Source of the DNA: Rhodococcus_G sp042879035
GTDB lineage: Bacteria; Actinomycetota; Actinomycetes; Mycobacteriales; Mycobacteriaceae
Length of the DNA: 64,000 nt
Assembly (NCBI RefSeq): GCF_042879035.1
Contig: NZ_JBIAOU010000001.1
Location: 992,001 to 1,056,000, forward strand
Direction: 5' to 3'
A program made the translations under genes and the position numbers. Each line of letters begins with the position of its first letter. Position 1 is the stretch's first letter. The notes below the pieces were generated by a model. The model was given only the letters and a program-made list of their open reading frames with translations, did not search any database and was not told where the DNA came from. This document shows positions 52,659 through 60,712 of the stretch, piece by piece.

Positions 52659-53996
52659 ATGCATCCCGTGAGCCGCGGCGAACTGTTCGACCCGGTGTTC
52701 GGTGCACAGCAGCTGAGCCCGCTGCTGTCGGACCAGGCCTGGGTCACCGCGATGCTCGACGTCGAGGGCGCGCTCGCGCACGCGGCCGCGGACGCCGGCG
52801 TCATCCCGGGTGAGCACGCCGTCGCCATCGCGGCGGCCGCCCGCACCCTCGCGGACACCCTGGACCCCGCGCTGCTCGGCGTCGAGGGCGCGGCAGGCGG
52901 GAACCCGGTCATCCCCCTGGTCAAGCACCTGCGCGCCGAGTGTGCCCCGGTGGGGGTTCCGGGCGCCTCCGTCCACACCGGCGCGACCAGCCAGGACGTC
53001 ATCGACACCGCGCTGATGCTCCTCGCGCAGCGCGCGGGCTCCGTCGTGGCCGCCCAGGTCACCGCCGCCGCCGACGCGGCCGCGTCGCTGGCGTCCCGGT
53101 TCCGCGACACTCCGATGGCGGCCCGCACCCTCGGCCAGCAGGCGCTGCCGACCACGTTCGGGGCGCTCGCCGCGTCCTGGTGTTCGGCACTGGACCGCGC
53201 ACACCACGAGCTGGCCCGCGTTCTGACCACGCTTCCCGTCCAGTTCGGCGGCGCTGCAGGCACTCTCGCGGCCCTTCATCCGCACGGGCTGGACGTCGCG
53301 GACGGGCTCGCGGACGAACTCGGCCTGGCCCGGCAGACCGTGCCCTGGCACACCGACCGGACCCGGATCGGTGCGCTGGCGTCGGCTCTCGGGGTCGCGG
53401 CCGGCGCGGTCGCCAAGATCGCCACCGACGTGGTGCTGATGGCCGCGACCGAGCTCGGCGAGGTGGCCGAGGACTCCCCCGGTGGATCGTCCGCGATGCC
53501 ACACAAGCGCAATCCCGTGGCCGCCGTCGCCGCGCGCGCCGCCGCCCTGCGCGTCCCCGGCCTCGTCGCCACCGCGCTCACCGCGATGCCGCACGAATTC
53601 CAGCGTGCCGCGGGCGCCTGGCACGCCGAGTGGGAGACGACGACCGACCTGCTCCGGCTCACCGGCGGCGCCGCGCACCGGATCGCCGTCTGCCTGAGCG
53701 GACTGCACGTCGACGGCGATGCCATGCGCCGCAACCTCGACGCCACCGGCGGCGCACTGCTCGCCGAACGTGTCACCGGAGCCCTCGCCGCGCACACGGA
53801 CAGAGCACGCGACCTGGTCACGGCCGCCTGCCTCGCCGGCCGCCCGTTGGACGCCGACCCCGCGATCACCGAACACCTCGCACCGGATCGGGTCCGTGAA
53901 CTACTCGATCCCGCACGTTATCTCGGCCACGCCGGCGACATCGTCGACCGCGTGCTCGCCTCCCGGTCGACCACCCCGAAGGAGAAGTCCCTGTGA
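52659..53996 (+). CDS. pcaB: 3-carboxy-cis,cis-muconate cycloisomerase
   Basis: A 445-residue fumarase/aspartase superfamily enzyme. The superfamily signature GGSSAMPHKRNP is present. It lactonises carboxymuconate to 4-carboxymuconolactone in protocatechuate breakdown. ATG 52659 follows GGAAAGG; upstream in-frame sequence is the intergenic promoter region. Adenylosuccinate lyase is the alternative, but the neighbours fit PcaB. pcaHG does not precede it. Confidence 0.92.
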   Translation: MHPVSRGELFDPVFGAQQLSPLLSDQAWVTAMLDVEGALAHAAADAGVIPGEHAVAIAAAARTLADTLDPALLGVEGAAGGNPVIPLVKHLRAECAPVGVPGASVHTGATSQDVIDTALMLLAQRAGSVVAAQVTAAADAAASLASRFRDTPMAARTLGQQALPTTFGALAASWCSALDRAHHELARVLTTLPVQFGGAAGTLAALHPHGLDVADGLADELGLARQTVPWHTDRTRIGALASALGVAAGAVAKIATDVVLMAATELGEVAEDSPGGSSAMPHKRNPVAAVAARAAALRVPGLVATALTAMPHEFQRAAGAWHAEWETTTDLLRLTGGAAHRIAVCLSGLHVDGDAMRRNLDATGGALLAERVTGALAAHTDRARDLVTAACLAGRPLDADPAITEHLAPDRVRELLDPARYLGHAGDIVDRVLASRSTTPKEKSL

Positions 53997-55144
53997 CAGT
54001 CGCGCTCGCCCACCAGCTCACCGGCCCGGGCCCGGGGGCCCCCACCGTCGTCCTGCTCGGCTCCCTCGGGTCCGACCGGTCGATGTGGGACCCGCAGGTA
54101 CGGTCCCTGTCCGACCAGTTCAACGTCCTCGCCGTCGACCTGCGCGGCCACGGCGAATCCCCGGTCCCGGACGGGCCGTACACGGTCGCCGATCTCGGCG
54201 GCGACGTCCTCGCACTGCTCGACACCCTGGCACTGCCTGCCGTGCACCTGGTCGGGCTCTCGCTGGGCGGCGCCGTGTCCCAGTGGATCGCAGTGCACGC
54301 CCCCTCCCGCGTGCACACCCTGACACTGCTGTGCACGTCCGCGAAGTTCGGCGAGCCGCAGGGCTGGCTGGACCGCGCCGCCGCGGTCCGCGCCGAGGGC
54401 ACCGGCTCGATCGCCGACGTGGTCGTCGGACGCTGGTACACAAGCGAACTCGCGGCCCGCGACCCCGAACTCGTCGCCCGCTCGCGGGCGATGGTGGACG
54501 CCACCCCGGACGAGGGCTACGCCGCGTGCTGCGAGGCGCTGGCCGGTTGGGACAGCCGCGCCGACCTCGCGCGGATCGCGGCGCCGACCCTGGTGATCGC
54601 CGGCCGTCAGGACCCGGCCACCACACCGGACGACCTGAAACTGATCGCGGACGGTGTCGCGAACTCCACCCTCCACGTCCTCGACCCGGGGGCGCATCTC
54701 GCCAGTGTCGAACAAGCCGGCCGCGTCACCGCCCTGATCGCGGCACACGTCGCCGGCCCGACGCAGCGCAACGCGGCCTACGAGGTGGGGACACTGAACC
54801 GGCGCGCCGTCCTCGGTGACGCCCACGTCGACAACTCCATCAAGGGTGCCACCGAATTCACCTCCCCGTTCCAGGATTTCGTCACCCGCACCGCCTGGGG
54901 CGACGTCTGGAACCGCCCCGGTCTCGACCACCACACCCGGCGCCTGCTCACCCTCGCCATCCTCACCGCCGTCGGCAACGAACACGAACTGGACATGCAC
55001 ATCCGGGCCGCCCTGCGAGACGACGTCACCGCGGACGAACTGGCCGAGGTTTTCCTGCACGCCGCCGTGTACACGGGGGTGCCGAACACCAACCGCGCCT
55101 TCGCACTCGGCAAGGCAGCGATCGCGGAACTGGCCGGGCAATGA
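53993..55144 (+). CDS. pcaL: Fused 3-oxoadipate enol-lactonase / 4-carboxymuconolactone decarboxylase
   Basis: A 383-residue fusion. Residues about 1-250 are an alpha/beta hydrolase (PcaD) with nucleophile in VGLSLGGAVSQ and DPATTP/GAHLA for the acid/His region. Residues about 255-383 are a carboxymuconolactone decarboxylase (PcaC) with FTSPFQDFVTRTAWGDVW and LDHHTRRLLTLAILTAVG. The two steps convert carboxymuconolactone to 3-oxoadipate. Such PcaL fusions are known in Rhodococcus. GTG 53993 overlaps pcaB (GTGA). Confidence 0.94.
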   Translation: MTVALAHQLTGPGPGAPTVVLLGSLGSDRSMWDPQVRSLSDQFNVLAVDLRGHGESPVPDGPYTVADLGGDVLALLDTLALPAVHLVGLSLGGAVSQWIAVHAPSRVHTLTLLCTSAKFGEPQGWLDRAAAVRAEGTGSIADVVVGRWYTSELAARDPELVARSRAMVDATPDEGYAACCEALAGWDSRADLARIAAPTLVIAGRQDPATTPDDLKLIADGVANSTLHVLDPGAHLASVEQAGRVTALIAAHVAGPTQRNAAYEVGTLNRRAVLGDAHVDNSIKGATEFTSPFQDFVTRTAWGDVWNRPGLDHHTRRLLTLAILTAVGNEHELDMHIRAALRDDVTADELAEVFLHAAVYTGVPNTNRAFALGKAAIAELAGQ

Positions 55145-55920
55145 CCGAACCGTCACCCGACTACGTGCAGTCCCTGGCCCGGGGACTGGCCGTCATCCGC
55201 GCGTTCGACGCCACCCGGCCACGACAGACCCTCAGCGAGGTCGCCAAGACCACCGACCTGACCAGGGCCACCGCCCGACGGTTCCTGCTGACCCTGGTCG
55301 AACTCGGCTACGTCCGCACCGACGGCTCGGTGTTCTGGCTGACCCCGCGCGTCCTCGAACTCGGCTACAGCTACCTGTCGAGCCTGACCCTGCCGGAGAT
55401 CGCGGGGCCACACCTCGAGACGCTGACCAAGGCCGTGCACGAGTCCGCGTCGGTGTCGATCCTCGACGGCGGCGACGTCGTCTACGTCGCTCGCGTGCCG
55501 GTCAGCCGGATCATGACGGTGAGCATCACCATCGGCACCCGCTTCCCCGCGTTCGCGACGTCGATGGGGCGGGTGTTGCTGTCCGGGCTGTCGGACGCCG
55601 AGTTGGACGAGTACCTCGACTCGGTGACGCTGACGCCGCTGACGGGACGCACCATCGCCGACCCGGACGCACTGCGCGAGGAGATCCGGCGAGTGCGCGC
55701 CGACGGGTTCTGCATCGTCGACCAGGAACTCGAGGAGGGGCTGCGCTCGCTCGCCGCACCCATCCGCGACGCGTCCGGCACCATCGTCGCCGCCGCGAAC
55801 ATCTCCACCCAGGCCGCCCGCTACTCCGCGGCCGCGGTCCGCAGGGACCTGCTTCCCGAACTCCTCCGCACCGTCGAGGCGATCAGCGCCGACCTCGTGC
55901 GGATGCAATCCCAACCCTGA
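55141..55920 (+). CDS. pcaR: IclR-family transcriptional regulator of the pca genes
   Basis: A 259-residue IclR protein with N-terminal winged HTH (LARGLAVIRAFDATRPRQTL, TRATARRFLLTLVELGYV) and C-terminal effector domain (GTRFPAFATSMGRVLLSGL). ATG 55141 overlaps pcaL by 4 bp, so it is co-transcribed with the genes it likely controls. PcaR homologues respond to beta-ketoadipate or protocatechuate. Activator versus repressor cannot be read off. Confidence 0.92.
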   Translation: MTEPSPDYVQSLARGLAVIRAFDATRPRQTLSEVAKTTDLTRATARRFLLTLVELGYVRTDGSVFWLTPRVLELGYSYLSSLTLPEIAGPHLETLTKAVHESASVSILDGGDVVYVARVPVSRIMTVSITIGTRFPAFATSMGRVLLSGLSDAELDEYLDSVTLTPLTGRTIADPDALREEIRRVRADGFCIVDQELEEGLRSLAAPIRDASGTIVAAANISTQAARYSAAAVRRDLLPELLRTVEAISADLVRMQSQP

Positions 55921-55939
55921 ACGAACTGTGAGGACTCCC

Positions 55940-57151
55940 ATGCTCGACGCCGTCATCTGTGAACCCCTGCGCACCCCCGTCGGCCGATTCGGCGGCGTGT
56001 TCAAGGACATCGCACCGGAAACCCTTGCCGCGACGGTGATCACCGAACTCGTCACCCGCACGGGCATCGACGGATCGCAGGTCGACGACGTCATCCTCGG
56101 CCAGGCCTCCCCCGGCGGTGACGCCCCCGCGATCGGCCGGGTCGCGGCGCTCGACGCCGGCCTCGGCATCGACGTGCCGGGCGTTCAGGTCGACCGGCGC
56201 TGCGGGTCCGGACTGCAGGCCGTGCTGCAGGCCTGCATGCAGGTCGCGACCGGCGCGTCCGACCTGATCCTGGCCGGCGGTGTCGAGTCGATGAGCCAGG
56301 CCGAGTTCTACGCGACCGGAATGCGCTGGGGCGTCAAGGGCGAAGCGGTCGCGCTGAGCGACCGACTGGCCCGCGCCCGGGTCACCGCGGGCGGCAGGAA
56401 CTTCCCCGTCCCCGGCGGCATGATCGAGACCGCCGAGAACCTGCGCGCCGAGTTCTCCATCAGCCGCGCCGATCAGGATGCGCTCGCCGTTCAGTCGCAC
56501 CAGCGGGCGGCCGCCGCCCAGCAGGCCGGTCGGTTCGCCGACGAGATCGTCGGAGTACCCGTCCCGCAACGGAAGTCGGACCCGGTTGTCGTCGACACCG
56601 ACGAACATCCCCGCGCGGACACCTCGGTCGAGTCGCTCGCGAAGTTGCGCGCGATCCGAGCGGGCATCGACCCGGAGTCCACCGTGACCGCAGGCAACGC
56701 GAGCGGCCAGAACGACGGCGCCGCCGTCTGCATCGTCACCACCGCCGAGAAGGCGGCCGCACTGGGACTTCGCCCCCTCGCCCGCCTCGCGGGCTGGGCA
56801 GTGGCCGGGGTGCCGCCGCGCACGATGGGCATCGGACCGGTCCCCGCCACCGAGAAGGTGCTCGGCAAGCTGGGACTCACGCTCGCCGACCTCGACGTCA
56901 TCGAACTGAACGAGGCGTTCGCGGCGCAGGCCCTCGCGGTCCTGCGGACCTGGGATCTCGACCCCACCGACACCCGGCTCAACCCGAACGGCTCCGGCAT
57001 CTCCCTCGGCCACCCCGTCGGCGCCACCGGCGCCCGCATCCTCGCGACCATGCTGCGCGAACTCGAGCGCCGCGAGGGCCGGTACGGCCTGGAGACGATG
57101 TGCATCGGCGGCGGCCAGGGGCTCGCGGCCGTCTTCGAAACCCTGCGCTGA
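55940..57151 (+). CDS. pcaF: 3-oxoadipyl-CoA thiolase
   Basis: A 403-residue thiolase that splits 3-oxoadipyl-CoA into succinyl-CoA and acetyl-CoA. The acyl-accepting Cys lies in DRRCGSGLQAV; His in SLGHPVGATGAR and the second Cys in MCIGGGQGLA are present. ATG 55940 is preceded by a purine-rich GTGAGGA; an in-frame GTG four codons earlier exists. Generic acetyl-CoA acetyltransferase is the alternative; the pca context favours PcaF. Confidence 0.9.
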   Translation: MLDAVICEPLRTPVGRFGGVFKDIAPETLAATVITELVTRTGIDGSQVDDVILGQASPGGDAPAIGRVAALDAGLGIDVPGVQVDRRCGSGLQAVLQACMQVATGASDLILAGGVESMSQAEFYATGMRWGVKGEAVALSDRLARARVTAGGRNFPVPGGMIETAENLRAEFSISRADQDALAVQSHQRAAAAQQAGRFADEIVGVPVPQRKSDPVVVDTDEHPRADTSVESLAKLRAIRAGIDPESTVTAGNASGQNDGAAVCIVTTAEKAAALGLRPLARLAGWAVAGVPPRTMGIGPVPATEKVLGKLGLTLADLDVIELNEAFAAQALAVLRTWDLDPTDTRLNPNGSGISLGHPVGATGARILATMLRELERREGRYGLETMCIGGGQGLAAVFETLR

Positions 57152-57382
57152 CACGCAGTGGTGGGGGGTGGGGGGGGGGGGGGGCGGGCCCGGGGGGGGG
57201 GCCCCCCCCGCCGGGGCGACGCGGGGGGGGAGGCGGGGCGGGGNNNNNNNNNNGGGTGCGGTCTTTTTGTTTTTGTGTTGGGGGGGCGGTGGGGGCGTGG
57301 CTGTTTTTTAAAACCCGGGGCTTGTGGGGCCCCCGGGGGGGGGGCCCCCCCCCCCCCCCGCCCACCACTGCGCGAAGCGCCT
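57152..57382. other. Assembly gap with low-quality flanks inside an inverted repeat
   Basis: Ten Ns at 57244-57253 are flanked by long G and C homopolymers and T runs unlike the rest of the genome. CGCAGTGGTGGG at 57154-57165 is mirrored by CCCACCACTGCG at 57361-57372. The true sequence is probably a strong hairpin of the family seen at 51039. No gene is supported here. Confidence 0.9.
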
Positions 57383-58294
57383 CTACTCGGCGGCGAGGAT
57401 CCGCGTCATGTGGGCGGTCATCCTGGCCTCGTCGGCCGCGAGTCCGGTGAAGATCCGGAAGGAGTCGACGGCCTGACCGACCGTCATGCCGATGCCGCTG
57501 ATCGTGCGGGCCCCCACGGCCCGCGCCCGACGCAGCAGTTCGGTCTCGGTGGGGCGGTACACGACGTCGGCGACCCACAGGTCGGGACGGAGCAGCTCGG
57601 CGTCGAGGGCGATGCCGGGATGCGCGGCCATGCCGATCGGGGTCGCGTGCACCAGGCCGTCCGCCTCCCGCACGGCGGACGGGGTGTCCGCGAGGCCGCC
57701 GGACGTGATGGTGCGGCCCGGGAACTGCGTGCGGAGCCGGTCCGCGAGCGCCGCAGCACGGGCGGGGTCGGCGTCGATGACGGTGAACGCGTCGGCGCCG
57801 CGCTTCATCGTCGCGTAGGCGACCGCCGCACCGGCCCCGCCCGCACCCAGCTGCACCACGCGGCCCAGCGGCGCGTCACCGAGACCGAGCTCGAGATTGC
57901 GGGAGAAACCCGTCCAGTCGGTGTTGTGGCCGATCAGCCGGGTGCCGTCGATCTTGACGGTGTTGACGGCGCCGAGCATCCGGGCATCCGGGGACAACTC
58001 GTCGAGCAGCGGGATCACCGCCTGCTTGCACGGGTGCGTCACGTTGAGGCCGTCGAAGCCGAATTCGACTGCGTCGCCGACGATCCGAGCAAGCGCCTCC
58101 ACCCCGCCGAGGGTGTCGATGTCGAGTATCCGGTACACGTACCCGACGCCCTGCTCCCGCCCCTCGGTCTCGTGCAGGGTCGGGGTGAGCGACCGGGTGA
58201 TGCCCGATCCGATCAACCCGCACAGGAACGACGGGGCGGTGGGCGCCTCGATGCGCACCGGCGCGGACGGGAGAAGGGGGGCGACGAGTGTCAT
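57383..58294 (-). CDS. qsuD: Shikimate/quinate dehydrogenase, catabolic type
   Basis: A 303-residue shikimate dehydrogenase family enzyme. The substrate motif IGSGITRSLTPTLHE, catalytic Lys in NVTHPCKQAVI, AVNTV and GHNTDWTGF are visible, with LGAGGAGAAVAYA for NAD(P). The phrase SGITRSLTPTLHE and the neighbouring catabolic genes fit QsuD, which oxidises quinate and shikimate, rather than biosynthetic AroE. It diverges from the TetR gene. Confidence 0.88.
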   Translation of the reverse strand: MTLVAPLLPSAPVRIEAPTAPSFLCGLIGSGITRSLTPTLHETEGREQGVGYVYRILDIDTLGGVEALARIVGDAVEFGFDGLNVTHPCKQAVIPLLDELSPDARMLGAVNTVKIDGTRLIGHNTDWTGFSRNLELGLGDAPLGRVVQLGAGGAGAAVAYATMKRGADAFTVIDADPARAAALADRLRTQFPGRTITSGGLADTPSAVREADGLVHATPIGMAAHPGIALDAELLRPDLWVADVVYRPTETELLRRARAVGARTISGIGMTVGQAVDSFRIFTGLAADEARMTAHMTRILAAE

Positions 58295-58317
58295 GCGATC
58301 ACTTCCAGTCGACTAAT

Positions 58318-58335
58318 TAACTATCCAGTGAGTTA
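58318..58335. promoter_or_regulatory. Candidate TetR operator between qsuD and tetR
   Basis: TAACT-ATCCAGTG-AGTTA is an inverted repeat 24-41 bp before the qsuD start. It contains AACTATCCAGT, which matches AACTAACCAGT upstream of the transporter gene (59146) in all but one base. Confidence 0.6.
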
Positions 58336-58421
58336 TCTCACCGTAGCATACGATTCGGGACGCGAACACCACCGAACGACGCACGGAGTTCGCAGACGAC
58401 ACCGAATTCCCAGGAGAGACG

Positions 58422-59147
58422 ATGGCGCCGGCCGAGACCGACCCCAAGGCAACCGCACCCAAGGCCCCCACATCGAAGGCAGCCGCATCGAAGGCCACGG
58501 CGCGGAGCAAGACGGGACGAACCCGCAACCCCGAGCGCACGCGCGAGGACATCCTCCGAGTGGCCACGGCCGAGTTCGCGGACAAGGGCCTCTCCGGCGC
58601 CCGCATCGACGAGATCGCCGCCAAGACCGCGACCACCAAGCGGATGCTCTACTACTACTTCGGCGACAAGGAGGGCCTCTACCGGGCCGTCCTCGCCAAC
58701 GCCTACCAGGAGATCCGGTACGAGGAGGCCCAGGTCGACATCGAGCACCTCGACCCGGAGGACGCGATCCGCGCCGTCGCGGAGATCACCTTCGACCACC
58801 ATGAGGCCCACCCGGACTTCATCCGGCTGGTGTCGATCGAGAACACCCACCGCGGCGAGAACCTCGCAGCGATCGAGGGCATGGCGCAGACCCAGCAGCC
58901 CGCGATCGAGACGCTCGAACGCATCCTGGTCCGCGGCCGCGAACTCGGACTGTTCCGCGCCGACGTCTCGTCCCTCGACGTCCACATCCTGATCAGCTCG
59001 TACTGCGTGTTCCGGATCGCCAACCGGTACACGTTCGGCACCCTCTTCGACTGGGATCCGGCCGCCCCCGAACACCGCGCCCACCTGCGGACGATGCTCG
59101 GCGACGTCGTGCTGTCGTATCTGCGGTCGCGACCCGGTCGAGTTTAA
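58422..59147 (+). CDS. TetR-family regulator of the quinate/shikimate genes
   Basis: A 241-residue TetR protein. A disordered Ala/Lys/Pro/Thr-rich tail of about 35 residues leads into the HTH (TREDILRVATAEFADKGLSG, TKRMLYYYFGDKEGLYRAV). The rest is a helical ligand domain. It lies between qsuD (divergent) and the MHS transporter (same strand), and two matching candidate operators flank it, so it likely represses both. Corynebacterium uses a LysR-type regulator for the equivalent genes, so this is a different arrangement. Confidence 0.88.
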   Translation: MAPAETDPKATAPKAPTSKAAASKATARSKTGRTRNPERTREDILRVATAEFADKGLSGARIDEIAAKTATTKRMLYYYFGDKEGLYRAVLANAYQEIRYEEAQVDIEHLDPEDAIRAVAEITFDHHEAHPDFIRLVSIENTHRGENLAAIEGMAQTQQPAIETLERILVRGRELGLFRADVSSLDVHILISSYCVFRIANRYTFGTLFDWDPAAPEHRAHLRTMLGDVVLSYLRSRPGRV

Positions 59148-59157
59148 CTAACCAGTT
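59146..59157. promoter_or_regulatory. Candidate TetR operator before the transporter gene
   Basis: AACTAACCAGTT (AACT-AACC-AGTT) overlaps the tetR stop codon and lies about 105 bp before the transporter start. It shares 10 of 11 bases with AACTATCCAGT in the qsuD-tetR gap. Confidence 0.55.
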
Positions 59158-59260
59158 CGACCATTATTGACTACAGGCTGTGACCGGGGTTACCTTGGCA
59201 TCTGCGCGATACGGACGGCTCGTTCGTGACGCGGACACTTTGCCCCTTCAGGAGTTCCCG

Positions 59261-60640
59261 ATGACCCTCGACCACCGCCCCGGTCGTCCGTCCCACGACC
59301 CCGGCTCGAGCGATCCCAACGCCGATCCCGCGAAGGCGAAGATGGCGGCCAAGGCCGCCTTCTTCGGCAGCATGCTCGAGTACTACGACTTCTACATCTT
59401 CGCGTCGGCGGCGGCACTGGTGTTCCCCCACGTCTTCTTCGAAGGCGCGAAGAACCCCGTGCTCCTCTCGCTGGCGACCTTCGGCATCTCGTACATCGCC
59501 CGCCCCGTCGGCGCCGTGGTGCTCGGCCACTTCGGTGACCGCGCCGGTCGCAAGAAGGTGATGATGTTCTGCCTGGTGCTGATGGGCCTGGTCACCTTCC
59601 TCATCGGATGTCTCCCGTCGTCGGCCACGGCGGGCGCCGTCGGACCGATTCTGCTCGTCGTGCTGCGGGTGTTCCAGGGCATCTCGGCCGCGGGCGAGCA
59701 GTCGGGTGCCGGCTCGCTCACCCTCGAGCACTCCCCCGCGAACCGTCGTGGCTTCTTCTGCAGCTGGACACTGACCGGCACCCAGGCCGGATTCATCCTC
59801 GCCAGCCTCGCCTTCATCCCGGTCGCGTCCCTGCCCGACGAGACCCTCTACTCGTGGGGATGGCGAATTCCGTTCTGGTGCAGCCTGATCGTGCTTGTCG
59901 TCGCCTACGTTGTCCGGCGCAAGCTTGAGGAGCCCGAGATCTTCGTCGCCACCCAGGAGGCGATCGCCGAGTCCAAGACCGCCGCCCCGCTGCCCGTCGT
60001 GGACCTGTTCCGCACCCACTGGCGTGACGTGATGCGTGTCGTCTTCTGCGCCTTCATCGCCGTCGTCAGCACGGTCTTCTCCGTCTTCGGCCTGGCCTAC
60101 GCGACCACCCCGGAGATCGGGATGAGCCGCACCACCATGCTCTGGGTCGCGATCGCCGCCAACGCCGTCGCCCTGGTCTCGCAGCCCCTGTTCGGCATCC
60201 TGTCCGACCGGATCGGCCGCAAGCCCGTCTTCATCGGCGGCGCGATCGGGTCCGCGGCCGGGATCTTCCTCTACTTCGCCGCGATCGGATCCGGCAACGT
60301 GGTCCTCATCTTCGCCGCGGGCATCGCCCTGATGGGTGGCCTCTATGCCGCGACCAACGCCATCTGGCCGGCGTTCTACGCCGAGATGTTCTCGTCGAGG
60401 GTTCGATACTCCGGCATGGCAATCGGCACTCAACTCGGCTTCGCCCTGGCCGGTTTCGCCCCCACGATCGCGCAGGCACTGCGCGGCGGCGAAGCCGACA
60501 ACTGGATCCCCGTCGCGGCCTTCACCGCGGTCTGCGCGCTGATCGCAGCAACCTCGGCATCGACGTCGCGGGAGAACTCCCGCACCCCGCTCGCAGAGCT
60601 GGACAAGGCGCTACCCGAACCGGCCCTGACTCGAGTGTAG
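59261..60640 (+). CDS. MFS transporter, metabolite:H+ symporter type (likely shikimate/quinate)
   Basis: A 459-residue MFS protein of the MHS branch with 12 predicted transmembrane helices. ASMLEYYDFYIF-like sequence (GSMLEYYDFYIF) at TM1 and GHFGDRAGRKK between TM2 and TM3 are family hallmarks. AGGAG precedes ATG 59261; a longer frame starting at 59180 is not needed. The substrate is taken from context: flanking enzymes degrade quinate and shikimate, and Corynebacterium ShiA is of the same family. Confidence 0.9.
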   Translation: MTLDHRPGRPSHDPGSSDPNADPAKAKMAAKAAFFGSMLEYYDFYIFASAAALVFPHVFFEGAKNPVLLSLATFGISYIARPVGAVVLGHFGDRAGRKKVMMFCLVLMGLVTFLIGCLPSSATAGAVGPILLVVLRVFQGISAAGEQSGAGSLTLEHSPANRRGFFCSWTLTGTQAGFILASLAFIPVASLPDETLYSWGWRIPFWCSLIVLVVAYVVRRKLEEPEIFVATQEAIAESKTAAPLPVVDLFRTHWRDVMRVVFCAFIAVVSTVFSVFGLAYATTPEIGMSRTTMLWVAIAANAVALVSQPLFGILSDRIGRKPVFIGGAIGSAAGIFLYFAAIGSGNVVLIFAAGIALMGGLYAATNAIWPAFYAEMFSSRVRYSGMAIGTQLGFALAGFAPTIAQALRGGEADNWIPVAAFTAVCALIAATSASTSRENSRTPLAELDKALPEPALTRV

Positions 60641-60651
60641 GACGAATGGCA

Positions 60652-60684
60652 GTGGGCCCCAACCGGATTCCGGTTGGGGCCCAC
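60652..60684. terminator. Bidirectional terminator between transporter and dehydroshikimate dehydratase genes
   Basis: GTGGGCCCCAACCGG pairs perfectly with CCGGTTGGGGCCCAC (15 bp, loop ATT). It lies 12 bp after the transporter stop and 29 bp before the end of the convergent gene. Confidence 0.88.
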
Positions 60685-60712
60685 ACTCGTCGGTGCCCTG
60701 GGTGCGGTTCCC

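Noticed and set aside
57158..57578. Frames translating through the N gap (poly-Gly and poly-Pro)
   Set aside because: They arise from homopolymer sequence errors next to the assembly gap.
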